This document shows positions 1 to 12,033 of a stretch of DNA of 64,000 nucleotides, piece after piece (position 1 is the first letter of the stretch; each line of letters starts with the position of its first letter). The DNA is taken from positions 109,798,267-109,862,266 of the forward strand of contig OY282605.1 in the NCBI GenBank assembly GCA_958298945.1. Reading direction: 5' to 3'. The position numbers and the translations under genes are program-made. This stretch comes from Atherix ibis (Eukaryota; Arthropoda; Insecta; Diptera; Athericidae). The notes under the pieces were generated by a model that ran no database searches, was not told the origin of the DNA, and saw only the letters and a list, made by a program, of their open reading frames with translations.

Positions 1-501
1 CTATACAACTTACTTATTTACTTTTCACGATTTAAATAAGTAATTTTTCGTTAAAAAAAAAGAATACAATAATTTCGCCCGTCTAAAGTAGGCTAAAAAA
101 GCAGGAATAAGTATGTGATATTTGTTAAAAGAAGTTTTAACAGTTACGCTTACTTTGAAAGATTTGAATTGGCCAACGAATTGGACTTTTTTCTTAAAAA
201 TATTTTAAAAAAGTTGATTCAACTCTTATCCTCAGGTGAGACCAACATTAGAATTCCCCTTACTCACATTTCTGTAGTTTCAATTCAGTTTAGATCATAC
301 CAGCAGGCTCCCTCCATACAAATTTGAGTTTTATCCTTTCTACTAAATTTTATTTAAACATTTAAACACTTTTAATGGGTTTCTTTTGTATTATTTTAAA
401 GGTAAATTGGAATTAGATAAAGTAAACAAAAATAAAGAAGTTAAATAAAATTTGTTTTTATTTTTGATATTTTCTTTAAAATGTGTTCCTAAAAAATTTA
501 G
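1..501 (+). other. upstream intron sequence of the laminin beta gene
   Basis: AT-rich non-coding DNA before the first recognisable laminin exon. It ends in a TTTAG acceptor at 497-501. No laminin-like coding segment is visible here, so the exons for the signal peptide and the start of the LamNT domain must lie upstream of the window. A 70-codon open frame at 115-327 has no recognisable similarity. Confidence 0.6.
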
Positions 502-3500
502 AACTCGTCAACAAACATGGTGGCAATCTGAAAACGGCAAAGGCAACGTTACTATTCAACTTGATTTGGAAGCCGAATTCCATTTTACGCATTTAATGAT
601 AACATTTTCTACATTCCGTCCTGCAGCTATGTTAATTGAACGATCGTACGATTTTGGTCATACCTGGCATGTATATCAATATTTCGCGTACAATTGCGAT
701 GAATCATTCTCGTTTGCCCCGAAAAATCATACCAATATTACTGATGTTATTTGTACTGATCGGTATTCGGCTGTAGAACCATCCAAAGATGGAGAAGTCA
801 TCTATAGGGTTCTACCGCCAGATATTAAAATCGAAAATCCGTATGCGCCTCATGTTCAAAATATGTTAAAAATGACAAATTTGCGAATTAATTTCACTAA
901 ACTACATAATTTGGGTGATACATTGCTTGATGATCGTGAAGAGATTCAAGAGAAATACTATTACGGCATTAAGAATATGGTTGTTCGAGGATCATGTTCC
1001 TGTTATGGACATGCATCTAGTTGTTTGCCCTTAGATGGTATGACGAACGTTTACGATATGGTTCACGGTCGATGTAAGTGTACCCATCACACGAAAGGTT
1101 TGAATTGTGAGCAATGCGAAGATTTCTACAATGATTTACCATGGAAACCGGCTTTAGGGAAACAGCAAAACGCTTGTCAGGGTAAATTAATTAATTTTTC
1201 GCGAACACAGAAGGCGAAATAATCTATGGTAATTCTTTCTAGAGTGTACATGTAACAATCATACGAAGACGTGCCATTTTGATGAGGCCGTGTATGCAAA
1301 GTCTATACAGGTAAGTGGTGGGGTCTGTGATAACTGCCAAGACAATACCCAGGGTCAACACTGTGATGAGTGTATTACATACTTCTACCGCGATCCGAAT
1401 GAACCCATCACCAGTCCGTACGTTTGTAAACGTAAGTACAAGAAGCGCTGAATGGAAAGAAGGCTTTCATTAAATGCTCCTTTAATAATGATTCACTTTT
1501 TTTTTGGTAGCGTGCGATTGTGATCCTAGAGGATCAAATGATGGTGGTGTCTGCGAATCATTGAGCGATCCAGAAAATGGAAAAGAAGCTGGCGCCTGTC
1601 GCTGCAAGGCGAACACGAAAGGTCGTCGTTGTGACATGTGCAAAGATGGATTCTGGAATTTGGACGAAAATAATCCAGAAGGTTGCCAAAATTGCACCTG
1701 TAATATTCTGGGTACACATGGAAATTCTGGCTGTAATATGTACACGGGCGAGTGCACCTGTAAACGAAATGTTATCGGAAAGGATTGTAATCAGTGCTTA
1801 CCGCAGACGTACGGTTTATCTGACAATCCGGACGGATGTACTCCATGCAACTGCCATATTACTGGAGCCTATGATAACTTCTGTGACGTATTGAGTGGTC
1901 AATGTCGTTGCCGTCCACATATGACCGGCAGGACATGTAATCAACCCCTTCAAAATTATTTCCTACCAACACTCCACAAAGTATTCGAAGCTGAATCAGC
2001 AAATATCACCGAATGCATAACATATTCAAAATATGGCGTAAGTTAACAACTGAAATTGAAATTCCCTACCACTTATTTTGTATTTTACCTTGAATTTTCT
2101 TCTACTTTAGAATTGTTCCGTTTACTTCCAACCACAATCAATCGATGGTGAACGTTATGTGCCTGGAATCGGTTTCCTTCGAGTTCACGAAAACTCCGAA
2201 CTTACTATTAATGTAGATGGTGTGCCAAAAACTACCAATTACGATGTTATTATTCGGTTTATGACGCAAAGTCGCGGCAATTGGGAGGTCAGCCATATTA
2301 CGTTAATACGGCCCGACGACTACGATGCTGACGGCAACTGTTCAAACTCACATCCATATTTGGAGACACGAGTACCATTCGTATTGCCGGAATCTGAAAA
2401 TAAAGTCATAGCATTGCCCGATGTCTGTTTGGAGGAAAATAAATTTTATAAATTTAAAATCTACTTTGAAAGGCAACGCCGTACAGAAGATAATCCAGCG
2501 GCACAAATTCTAATCGATTCGGTGAGTAGTACTATGATTTCTTGTCGATTTGCTTTAAAGATAATCAATATTTTTTAGATTTCGTTAACACCACAAATCC
2601 GCGTAACTCCACTGTTTTCGGGCAGTAGAGAAGCTAATGATCGATGGATGGACTTTATACGTTTCGGATGCAATCACACATATTACGATATCGAATATGA
2701 CGAACACATGCACCATAGATGCAAGGACTTCTTAGACGCGACTAGTATTATTATATACGGCGATTCCATTCGTAAGTGTTTTTTTTTTAAATATGTTTTC
2801 TGCTATAGAAGCGTAATAAAAAAAGCATTTTCATTAAGCATGCAATTGTAATCCGACCGGGTCTTTAAGTAAACAATGTGCAAGATCGGGTGGAAAGTGT
2901 CAGTGCAAACCAAATATAATTGGAAGACAATGTGATCGATGTGCACCGGGAACTTATGGTTTTGGGCCTGAAGGATGTAAAGGTAGGTTATTTTTGGATG
3001 ATTGCAAATAAAAAGAATCCATTGTAATACATTTAAATGCACAGCTTGCGATTGCAATAATATTGGTGCACGAGATAATGATTGTGATCTGATAACTGGA
3101 CAATGTAATTGCTATCAGAACACGTACGGTCGTGAGTGTGATCAGTGTCAGCCAGGATTTTGGAATTTCCCCAATTGCCAGTGGTGCCAATGCAATAGTC
3201 ACGCATCGGCTTGTGACTCTCGTACGGGCCAGTGTATAGACTGCGAAGACTTTACGACGGGCAATAATTGTGATCGTTGCATCGAAGGCTACTACGGAAA
3301 TCCATTGTTGGGTAGTGAAATTGGCTGTCGACCTTGTCGATGTCCGGACACTGTTGCATCGGGTCATTCACATTCAGACGGCTGTGCGTTGGATCATCGC
3401 AACAATGATATGATCTGCTATTGCAAAGAAGGATACACCGGTTCGCGTTGCGATATTTGTGCTGATAACTATTTTGGTGATCCGGAAATTTCGGGCGGAT

Positions 3501-6500
3501 CGTGCAAACCATGCAATTGCAGTAATAATATTGCATACAATAATGTTGGGAATTGCGACAGAAAAACTGGCCAATGTCTTAAGTGTTTGCATGACACCAC
3601 AGGAGATCATTGCGAAATATGTCGTGATGGTTATTATGGCGATGCCCTACGACAGACATGTCGACGTAAGTATTTCTTTTGTCTAATTTTCCAATTAGCA
3701 TTTATTTCTAGTTTGCCATTAACATTTATTTCTAGCTTGCCATTGTGATGTTCTTGGAACAAATCAGACATTGCAGTTCTGTAATCGTATCACTGGACAA
3801 TGTCCATGTCTAAAGAATGTGCACGGAGTACGCTGCGATGAATGCATACCAAATCATTGGAAAATAGCAACTGGTGAAGGTTGTGAACCATGTGATTGTG
3901 AATTAGGTGGTGCTGAAATGGAACAGTGCAATACCGTAAGTTTATTTTAGCTATATTCTCACATTAATACCTATTTAATTCTTTTAAAGTAAATTTAAAG
4001 TTTGATGTTTTTATAAAAGCGCATAATTTTGCGAATACTCTATTCTTTAAGAAAACGCACGCACTTACGTATGTTTATATACGTAAGTGCGTGCGTTTTC
4101 TTAAAGAATAGAGTATTCTCAAAATGGCATCCCGCTGTAAATTAATTATTATGTTGCATTCCAACTCACAAACTCATCTCTACATACATTTTATAAAACA
4201 TAAACGCACATTTTACGTGCAAGACCATGTTGTTTTCATACACTATCATTTCCTCAAAATCTCTTGTAAAAGGAAAAATTGATAAATATATTGTGTACAG
4301 AACGGTAATTTTGTAAAATAAAAAACACGTAAGACATACAAAGTTAAATATCGGTCCATTATCGTGCGGTATTATTTTCAAAATTGCAAATTACGACCGT
4401 GCGGTCTATTATTTCTTTATGCAGCTTGCATTCTTGTACGTGCCCGGATAAGTGCAACATTTTGCGTACGTGCGATATAAATGTAACGCATGCGCTGGTC
4501 GTTTTCAGCGAAAACAAAACCGTTTTTAAAGCCGTACGCACTCATAAAATTGAGATCAAAGAGCGCAGCGTGCACAATTCATTTCTCCAATTTCTTATTT
4601 TTATGAGAATATATGTTAATAATAATTACTATTACAAAAAGGACATTATAGACAACTACTAATAATTTTTTTATAATCAACAAAATTAAAATTCAGTATT
4701 CTAATAAATTTATTTTGCAAAATAACTGCTATTTTAATAATTATAGTCCCTTTTCTATTTGATTTAAATAACGAAATAATTCTATCTTCGCATAATAATA
4801 GTATGACGGTCAATGCAAATGCAGGCCAGAATTTGGTGGTCGAAGATGTAATCAATGTCAATCTAATTTCTGGGGAAATCCAAATATTCGGTGTCATGGT
4901 AATAATTAATTTGTTTAAAAAAAAGAGATGAAGAATTAAATTAAAAATCATTTTGATTAGCATGCGATTGCGATATTTACGGATCAGCAAAGCCGCAATG
5001 CGATCGTGAGACGGGACAATGTGTATGCAATCCGGGTATTGGTGGATACAAATGCAATCAATGTGCGCGAGGTTACTTGGGGCAATCACCTCATTGTTCG
5101 GCATGTGGTGAATGCTTCGATAATTGGGATCTTATTTTGAATAATTTGAAGGCAGACACTGAATTGGCCATAGCCAGAGCTAAGCAAATAAAAACGATAG
5201 GTGCGGCTGGCGCATATACAACGGAATTCAATGGAATGGAAAGCAAATTGAATACGATCCAACAACTTTTGGACAATACAACCGTCAGTATTCAAGATAT
5301 AAATGAATTGGATTTAGAGAGTAGCAATCTTAGAGAGCTTCTAAAGAACTTGCAAGGTGATGTTAAAACAGCGGAGGAGGATTTGAATAAAATTTATGCT
5401 GAAATTAATGTGGCTAACGTTCAGTTAGAGGCGTTGCGTAATAAGAGTAGCGAAATTTCAGAGTTGTCCAAGCAATTAAAAGAGAATTCAACCCAGCTTC
5501 AGGAAGAAAATGTCGAAGGTGCACTGAACTTGACACGTGATGCACTAAATCGGGTAAACGCTTTATCGGAGATCTTGGATGAAGCAAAATCACAGAGCGC
5601 TAATTCTGAACTGCAATGCAAGTGGACTGAAGGTTTTGTCAATCGTACCAAAGCTGAGTTCGATGAATTGCTTGCGGGAAATAATAGAACCCTTCGTGAA
5701 TACGAAGACCAATTGAAATCGCTGAATAACGAAATACCCGACCTGAATAAAAACATGTGTGGTAATTTCGGCGATGACTGTAAATCACTTTGTGGCGGAG
5801 CCAAATGTGGCACGTGCGGTGGTGTATACTGTACGGATGGAGCATTCCCAAAAGCTGGCCGGGCTCTAACGTTAGCTAAAGATACTGAAAAAGCCATTCA
5901 GGAGAAGAAAGAAGAATCAGACAACTTTATCCGATCATTACTGCAAGCCAAAACGAACGCATCACAAGCATTTGCTATAGCACAAGAGTCCTTCAATGAT
6001 GCAGAAATGTTCCTAAATCAAACCAATGAACAAATCCGTCAGGGCGATGAAATTATTGTGGAGCTAAATAATCAGATCGACAATACCACGGCATCACCAG
6101 CAGAAATCGAAGATATTGCCAAAAAAACGCTAGCACTTAATTTGGAACTGGATCCAAGTGAAATAAAAGTATTGGCAGATAAAATCGATACTGTTGTACA
6201 GTCCCTTGAAAATGTCGATGATATTATTGCCAGTACACGAAATGATCTTTATGAAGTAAAACTTTTGGGCGAACAAGCTGAGAATGTCAGGTAAATATGA
6301 ATTGGAAATTGCACTTAATAAGAACATGTCAACTATTACATTTTTCTTTTCTTTTTTTCTCATTTTTAGAAAAGAGGCTGATTCAGTTTTAAACACCGCA
6401 AACACAGTTGTTGAAGCTCTAAAAGAAGCCGAAGAGGCACAATCTAAAGCACAAACTGCTATACAAAATGCTAATAGTGATATTAAACGTGCTGAAGATG

Positions 6501-7296
6501 ATTTAGAAAAGGTATGTAACTAAGATTAAAGAATTCCCTATTTACGAAATAGTTTGATTCAGGTAATTTTATATGATAGTATTTTCACACAAATATTAGT
6601 TTTTCCTTAATTAATCAAAAAAGAAATTTGCTATGCTATTGTGATATTCAATAATATAATAATGGCTACAATATTTAATATTAGATTGACATTGAAACAA
6701 GCAATGCAGAGCATCCAGCTAATAAAACAGCTGAAACAATTGATGCAATTTCAAAGAAATTAATAAAGATTCAAAGGAATATTGCTGGTAAAAATTATGA
6801 AGCAAACGAAACGAAAAAAGAAGCAGATTCTGTAAAACAATTGGCTAGTAATGCACATGAATACGCATCTCAGGTAATTAATTTCATTTTTTTTAAATTG
6901 AAAATATATTTTTATTACTCAATTAATATTTTTATTTTTTTTGCAGTTGAAAAACCAATTTAAACAAGCAAACGACTCGCTTACAAATAAAGCCAAATCA
7001 TCAGAGTCATCAAGATTGAGGGCACAACAACTATCCCAGAGGGCATCAAAACTAACAGTCGATACTGAAGCAAAATTAACTGAACTTCAATGTAAATATA
7101 ATATGGATAAGTTTTATAAATACGCCGGCATTCATATATTATATTTATCTTTCTAGCAATGATGAATTTGTATCAAATGAATGATAAAAAATTGATAGAA
7201 CTGCAAAATAAACTAAAAAGTTTAAGTACGGAAACTACAGAATATTTCGATAAGATTCAAACTCAAGCTAGCTATTACAAGTCGTGTACTTCGTAG
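502..7296 (+). CDS. LanB1: laminin subunit beta (beta-1 type), 5'-truncated, 14 exons
   Basis: Secreted basement-membrane glycoprotein that pairs with alpha and gamma chains in the laminin heterotrimer. Exons inferred from frame and GT-AG borders: 502-1181, 1243-1431, 1511-2037, 2111-2521, 2579-2771, 2839-2982, 3045-3665, 3736-3935, 4802-4898, 4961-6290, 6370-6511, 6685-6873, 6947-7091, 7157-7296; all phases join, giving about 1668 residues. In order they encode the C-terminal half of the LamNT domain ([19 protein letters not shown]), several LE (laminin EGF) repeats with regular cysteines, the beta-specific laminin IV domain (about 1960-2760), a second LE block (2839-5110), and a long coiled coil. 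The coiled coil is interrupted by the cysteine-rich beta-knob at about 5757-5840 (CGNFGDDC...[11 protein letters not shown]). The chain ends with a cysteine three residues from the stop, typical of the beta-gamma disulfide. Vertebrate beta-1 is about 1786 residues, so about 110-120 are missing 5'. Beta rather than gamma is chosen from the laminin IV type and the knob. Confidence 0.95.
3699..3744 (+). repeat. duplicated 3' splice site, two 22-bp direct copies
   Basis: In the short laminin intron 3666-3735 the acceptor region occurs twice with a 24-bp period (3699-3720 and 3723-3744), differing by one base. Each copy has TTTCTAG followed by a TTGCCATT context. The downstream AG (3734-3735) keeps the reading frame. 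Use of the upstream AG (3710-3711) would put TAA in frame after three codons. Confidence 0.8.
4033..4118. repeat. perfect 40-bp inverted repeat (hairpin) in a laminin intron
   Basis: Positions 4033-4072 and 4079-4118 are exact reverse complements with a 6-base loop (4073-4078). The arms are GC-richer than the surrounding intron (the segment ACGCACGCAC is included). The hairpin lies in the 866-bp intron 3936-4801, by far the longest laminin intron in the window. The rest of that intron also looks inserted (several CGTGCG motifs at 4360-4560) but shows no coding region. Confidence 0.85.
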
Positions 7297-7337
7297 TTAG
7301 TTATTAATCAATCTAAAAGTGTTCTACATCGATCAAA

Positions 7338-7343
7338 ATAAAA
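7338..7343 (+). terminator. putative poly(A) signal of the laminin gene
   Basis: AATAAA lies 42 bases after the laminin stop codon. Further AATAAA motifs follow at about 7400-7430, so the exact cleavage site is uncertain. Confidence 0.5.
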
Positions 7344-8625
7344 TATAGTTTAAGTTCTAAATAGTCATTTAGTGCAAAATTTTTATTATTTTTTTCTTTC
7401 TAATAAATAGAAAATATACAGCAAATAAAAATATCATTGCCATTGAGGAATTGGACATTTTTTTTTTACTTATTAAAATGTAACAAAGAGAAAAAAAATC
7501 AATAAATTTTAATATTAGTTTAATAATAATCAGTTTAAAGAAATATTAAAGTGCCAAAAACGACAAAGAAAATTTTCAAATTATAAAAAAATATTTTTTT
7601 TTATAAAGAACAATTAAAATTGATTTTTTATTTAACATAATATACATACAATATATAATAATAGATACAACATAAAATAGTTGCCTATAGAATTTAATTA
7701 GTAATATAGCACTGTCAGAATTCGCTCTATTAGAAAATTACACTATTTATGCATATTGAAGTTTCAGTTAAAACAAATTTGAAGAAAATATGAAATTAAT
7801 CGAATTTTGAATTGTGCCAGAAACAATATTATTATACAGAGTTCCAATAAGTCAGCATATAAGAAATATTAATAAAAATTTACATTTTACTATGGATACA
7901 ATCGTATGCGAATTACTTTATTGATGGATAGACTTTTATTTATAATAATTTTATAATTAACCAGAGTCTATATGCCTTTTTTTATATACCAAATAGAAAT
8001 TTTTAGCAAAGAAATAATTTATTCATATTTTTTAGATATGCTTTGATTATGTATGTAATTTGTATCTTTAAAAAAAAACGAATAAACATAAAAAAATAAA
8101 TTGTTTTAAATTTAAATGTTCTTTTTTTATAATTTTCTTCTTTTGAATATTTTTCAAATACTTCCTTTTTTCCAAGACTAAATGTACAGAACCTAGCCTC
8201 AATATTCAGCGTTATATAGCAAAATTATATTTATATTTAGACTCCTTGATCGCATTGTATGCCTCTTAGATCGAAATCTCTTCGAAATAATATCGTTATC
8301 AGTAGTTGTAAGCCATTTGCCGACAATCCAGCACATTTTGTACTTAAATCGCATATACCCCAAGCTTTTTTCTTTTTTTTGTTGAATTGTGAACATATTC
8401 TTAAGCATATGCAATTAGAAAATTTTATTCAGAAAAATAAAAAAAAATGATATTAAGACATTTTATATTTCGATTTTTTTATAATTAGCATAATAATTGT
8501 ATATAATACAATGTTCAAATATACCCTCAAATTTTGCTAAACTGGTTTAAGATGCAATTAGGACATCCTAGAATAGAAAAAGAAAATTAATATTAATATA
8601 ATAGAGAATTGATGCTATAATTATC
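7344..8625. other. AT-rich convergent intergenic region
   Basis: Spacer between the laminin 3' end (+) and the canonical eIF6 3' end (-). It is rich in poly-A/T runs. Open frames near 8200-8450 are short and unrecognisable; no gene or repeat is supported. Confidence 0.5.
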
Positions 8626-9511
8626 TTACGATTCGATTAGAGATGCTCGGAGCTTTGTTGTCACTATAGATGGATGTCCTTGATTAAGTTTGAAGACACT
8701 TTCGACTACGGACATTTCAGTTGATGTTGTGCTCATGCCACAAAACGCTGCCCAATCGTTTACAACCATTCCAGCAGCTAAAACATCGCTGCCTCGATTA
8801 ACTGTGCCTGCAACTAGGGGTACTTGCAACAGGGATGAGAGTTCATCCTGATCTTCCGTAGAAGTTTTTGGATGCACTAAGCCTCCTTGATTGCTTAAAA
8901 CTATATAAGAACCGACGAGCGTATTTGCGGCTACTGTTTGTCGAAATACTTCTACATTTAATGTGTCTGCAATGATTTCTTCGGTTTCCTATAAAATTTT
9001 ATTTAAAGTTTTAATTGCGCAACAATAAATTGCAAACATTAACTGCAAATTACTTTATCTAAATCTGGATGAACCAATGCCACATAGTCATTGCACGCAA
9101 CCACGTTTCCGAGTGCTGATAATCTTTCTTCGACTCTTTGAACCTTTACTGCATCTGGTAGACTGTTTCGTAAATGTTGTAGTTCTAAATCGGTTGTGGA
9201 GTTGGGAACGAGTAGACCGTTTTTGTTTCCCAAAGACAATCTGCCAATTATTCGACATCCGCCTATACTAGCGTGTACTACCGGTATTGTTTCTGATAAT
9301 TCGGATTCGAATACACTGAAAATATGAAATTTATGAATGCATCTGTGAGAATTATTCTAAAAACACGTGTAAGAGCATTGGTATAACCTCAAAACTATCT
9401 TTACCTGTAAAATGTTTCAGCGCCGCCAATCGCTACTAAACAGTATGCATTTGTTAATTTACTAAAAACACCAATATCGTCATTATTTTCAAATTGGACT
9501 CTTAATGCCAT
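8626..9511 (-). CDS. eIF6: eukaryotic translation initiation factor 6 (canonical copy)
   Basis: Ribosome anti-association factor that binds 60S subunits and acts in 60S maturation in nucleolus and cytoplasm. Exons on the minus strand: 9511-9405, 9315-9054, 8988-8626, giving a 243-residue protein, close to the 245 of human eIF6. The start ATG at 9511-9509 begins [14 protein letters not shown], matching the family start. Highly conserved blocks include [98 protein letters not shown] and [13 protein letters not shown]. These cover all five repeats of the pentein-like fold. It is the last of three tandem eIF6-type genes in transcription direction and by far the best conserved, so presumably the functional housekeeping copy. 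Confidence 0.97.
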
Positions 9512-10318
9512 TTTATCAAAAAAAAACAATTTATACTCGAGTTGGGAAGATAACAAATTTTAATAACTCCGCGATATCAACAATTTACCGGCACTGACAG
9601 TACTTCTGTCATATACAAAAATTAATCACATGTGAAATTTGACAAAAAGAAATTAAACTTAACGAAAAACATTTGTTGAACAGGAACATTACATTTGTAA
9701 GGTCTTAGTAAGATTGAATTGTTATGAAATTAATCGAATACTGATTCGTAATTAAGTACGTATATTACACATTTTTATTACTATACACGCAAACTAAGCG
9801 GAGGATAATAAATGAGTTATCATAAAATGTAAAGGTTTTTTGTTTTTTTTTTATCAAGTTCTATTAATACTAAAATTTGAATTTTTAGTGACACAACCCA
9901 AATGGCCATTGGCGAAACAAAAAGGCTTTTTTCTATTATTTTAATCATATATAATTTTATATACAACTTGAAATGCGAGTGTTACTAAATTGAATTTATT
10001 TTATTTTTACAACATATGCGTATTATTATTTATTTTGTAAGAACTTCCAGATAATATATTTAAATTCATTCAATAGAACATTTTTAAAAGGGTATATCAT
10101 TAAAATATTATTTTTAGTAACAAATAATATTTCTATTTTCAACTTATATTCGTGCAAAATTTATTTAATTCATTGTATATATTATAAAAATGTTTATTAT
10201 ATCCTAAATTTTACATTTTTATCACAGAATTCAAAAGTTAAATTTCTACTAAATTTTTCATATTATAACTAAAATTTTTGGCAAAATGCAATTTATTTTT
10301 ATTAAAAAATTGCTGTGA
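9512..10318. other. spacer between eIF6 copies 1 and 2
   Basis: Should contain the promoter of the canonical eIF6 gene (just above 9511) and the 3' end of the second copy. Very AT-rich; no TATA box, repeat or coding sequence can be assigned with confidence. Confidence 0.5.
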
Positions 10319-11221
10319 TCAATTTACATTCCAACGATTTAATTTTAATTTATAAAGGTGTTTTACATCTTCATAGCGACTATTCCGCCAATCATGTAAT
10401 TCGCCAAACCAAATTTGTTTTGGATATTCTTTTTTCAATAATGTACTGACATTTTCTAGTTCCTTAAATGTTGTTTTCGATCCACAAATAATGCAATCAT
10501 CATTCATGATAATACCATTTCCAATAATATTACTTCCATTGTTAATAGTAGCAGAAGATACAGGAATATCTAGTCTTAATGACCATTCTTCTAATTCATT
10601 TTTCGTTATTACAGGATGCATAATACCAGAGCTATTTCCTAATATGGCATATGAACCAACCAATGGCTGAGCGCCGATAGATTCACGGAACACTTCTACA
10701 TCAAGAGTATCGGCAAGAATTTCTACACTTTCCTATAAAAAAAAAATTAATCGAAAGTTGTAATTATTTTTATTGAATTAGTACCTTCTCCAATTCTGGA
10801 TGAACAATTGCATATTTATCGTTGCAGACAATCACATTTCCAAGAGCTGAAAGTTTATCTTCTAGCTGTTTAATTTCTACACTTTCTGGCAAACTATCTC
10901 TTAAAGTTTTCAATTCACTATCTGAAATAGAGTCTGGCACCAGAAGACCTTTCTTGTTTCCTGCTGCCAATCGTCCAATAATACGACAACCAAAAATATT
11001 TAATTTCACTACTGGAAAATTCTCGGGTAATTCTCCGCAAATTATACTAAAATATTTATAAAAATAAACAGGCATCAAATAAAATTTACTAAAATAAAAA
11101 AAAAGGACACTTACTCTCTAAACGAATCTGGACATTGATCAGGAAGTAAACAATAACTATTTGTTAATTTTACAAAAGTACCAATATCACTGCGTTTTTC
11201 AAAACTAGTTCGAAAAGACAT
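10319..11221 (-). CDS. diverged eIF6 paralogue (copy 2), intact frame
   Basis: Exons on the minus strand: 11221-11115 (107 nt), 11046-10785 (262 nt), 10732-10319 (414 nt). The first two exons have exactly the canonical lengths and phases. The protein has about 260 residues and starts MSFRTSFEKRSDIGTFVKLT. The eIF6 blocks [18 protein letters not shown] and SALGNVIVCNDKYAIVHPEL remain. The canonical LVAIGG segment after NxYC is replaced by LLPDQCPDSFR, and the C-terminal third is strongly changed (for example SATINNGSNIIGNGIIMND in place of the LVAGTVN region). The tail is replaced by a longer basic one ending LKLNRWNVN. No frame break is visible, so it may be a rapidly evolving functional paralogue, for example tissue-restricted; that is inference. 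Conserved introns show DNA-level duplication rather than retroposition. Confidence 0.88.
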
Positions 11222-12033
11222 TTTTACGTATATATATAAAATAATTAAGGAAACACGCTTTGAAACAGATTTACTTATTAAAATCGCACTGAAATTTAAG
11301 AAAACAAATTACCACTATTGACAACTTACACTCTGTAATGACATCATTAGTTCACAGGTGATATTATTTATACTTGCCGGCTTGTGATAATTTCACAATA
11401 ATAGCTAAATAGCATGAAATACAAACCTCTTGCTGCTTTAGATGCCATCTGCCAGAAAAATGTCTATACATTTAATAACAGACAATTTTTAGAATAATTA
11501 ATCAATAAAAAAATAAAGAAATTTAGGAATTTTGTGGCTCGAAATTCAAAGAAAACATTTGTAAGGTTGTACGGTACATAAAAAAAAATCTGTCCTGGCT
11601 GGCATAGTTTGCTTCTACTATTTTACTATAATGTTTTATTATCTGTTATATTAATTAAATTTTATATAATTATGAAATTAGATAAATCTATAAGCATGAG
11701 AAACATTGCTGTTTTTGTGATAAAATCTGCTCCTTTTCCAACGTATTAAATTTTATATGTTTTGAATGATTTCTTTAATGCTTTATAATAGAAATATTAA
11801 TTAACAATACCATTTTTGTTTTGAGAATTTATTATCGACCCTATTTTTATTGCAACAATAGTTTAAACATTATAATAAATATAAATAATCATTTAAAATG
11901 TGAATCTTTATGTCCCAAATAACCAACATTATCGCCGAAATTAAAAAATGTTTTCGTATACCAACTTTTACAATATGCGGACCTAAAAATATTTACATTA
12001 ATACAAATATTTAGCGAAATTAATGCAAATTTA
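11222..12033. other. spacer between eIF6 copies 2 and 3
   Basis: AT-rich DNA holding the putative promoter of copy 2 and the 3' flank of copy 3. No coding sequence or repeat recognised. Confidence 0.5.

Noticed and set aside
115..327. 70-codon open frame ahead of the laminin exons
   Set aside because: No laminin LamNT residues, low-complexity composition and no matching splice context; treated as intron sequence.
2954..3536. Minus-strand open frames of 94-137 codons opposite the laminin LE repeats
   Set aside because: Shadows of the cysteine-rich coding exon on the other strand; they cross splice sites and resemble nothing.
5499..5897. 132-codon minus-strand frame opposite the laminin coiled coil
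   Set aside because: Shadow frame; the plus strand has clear homology and matching exon borders.
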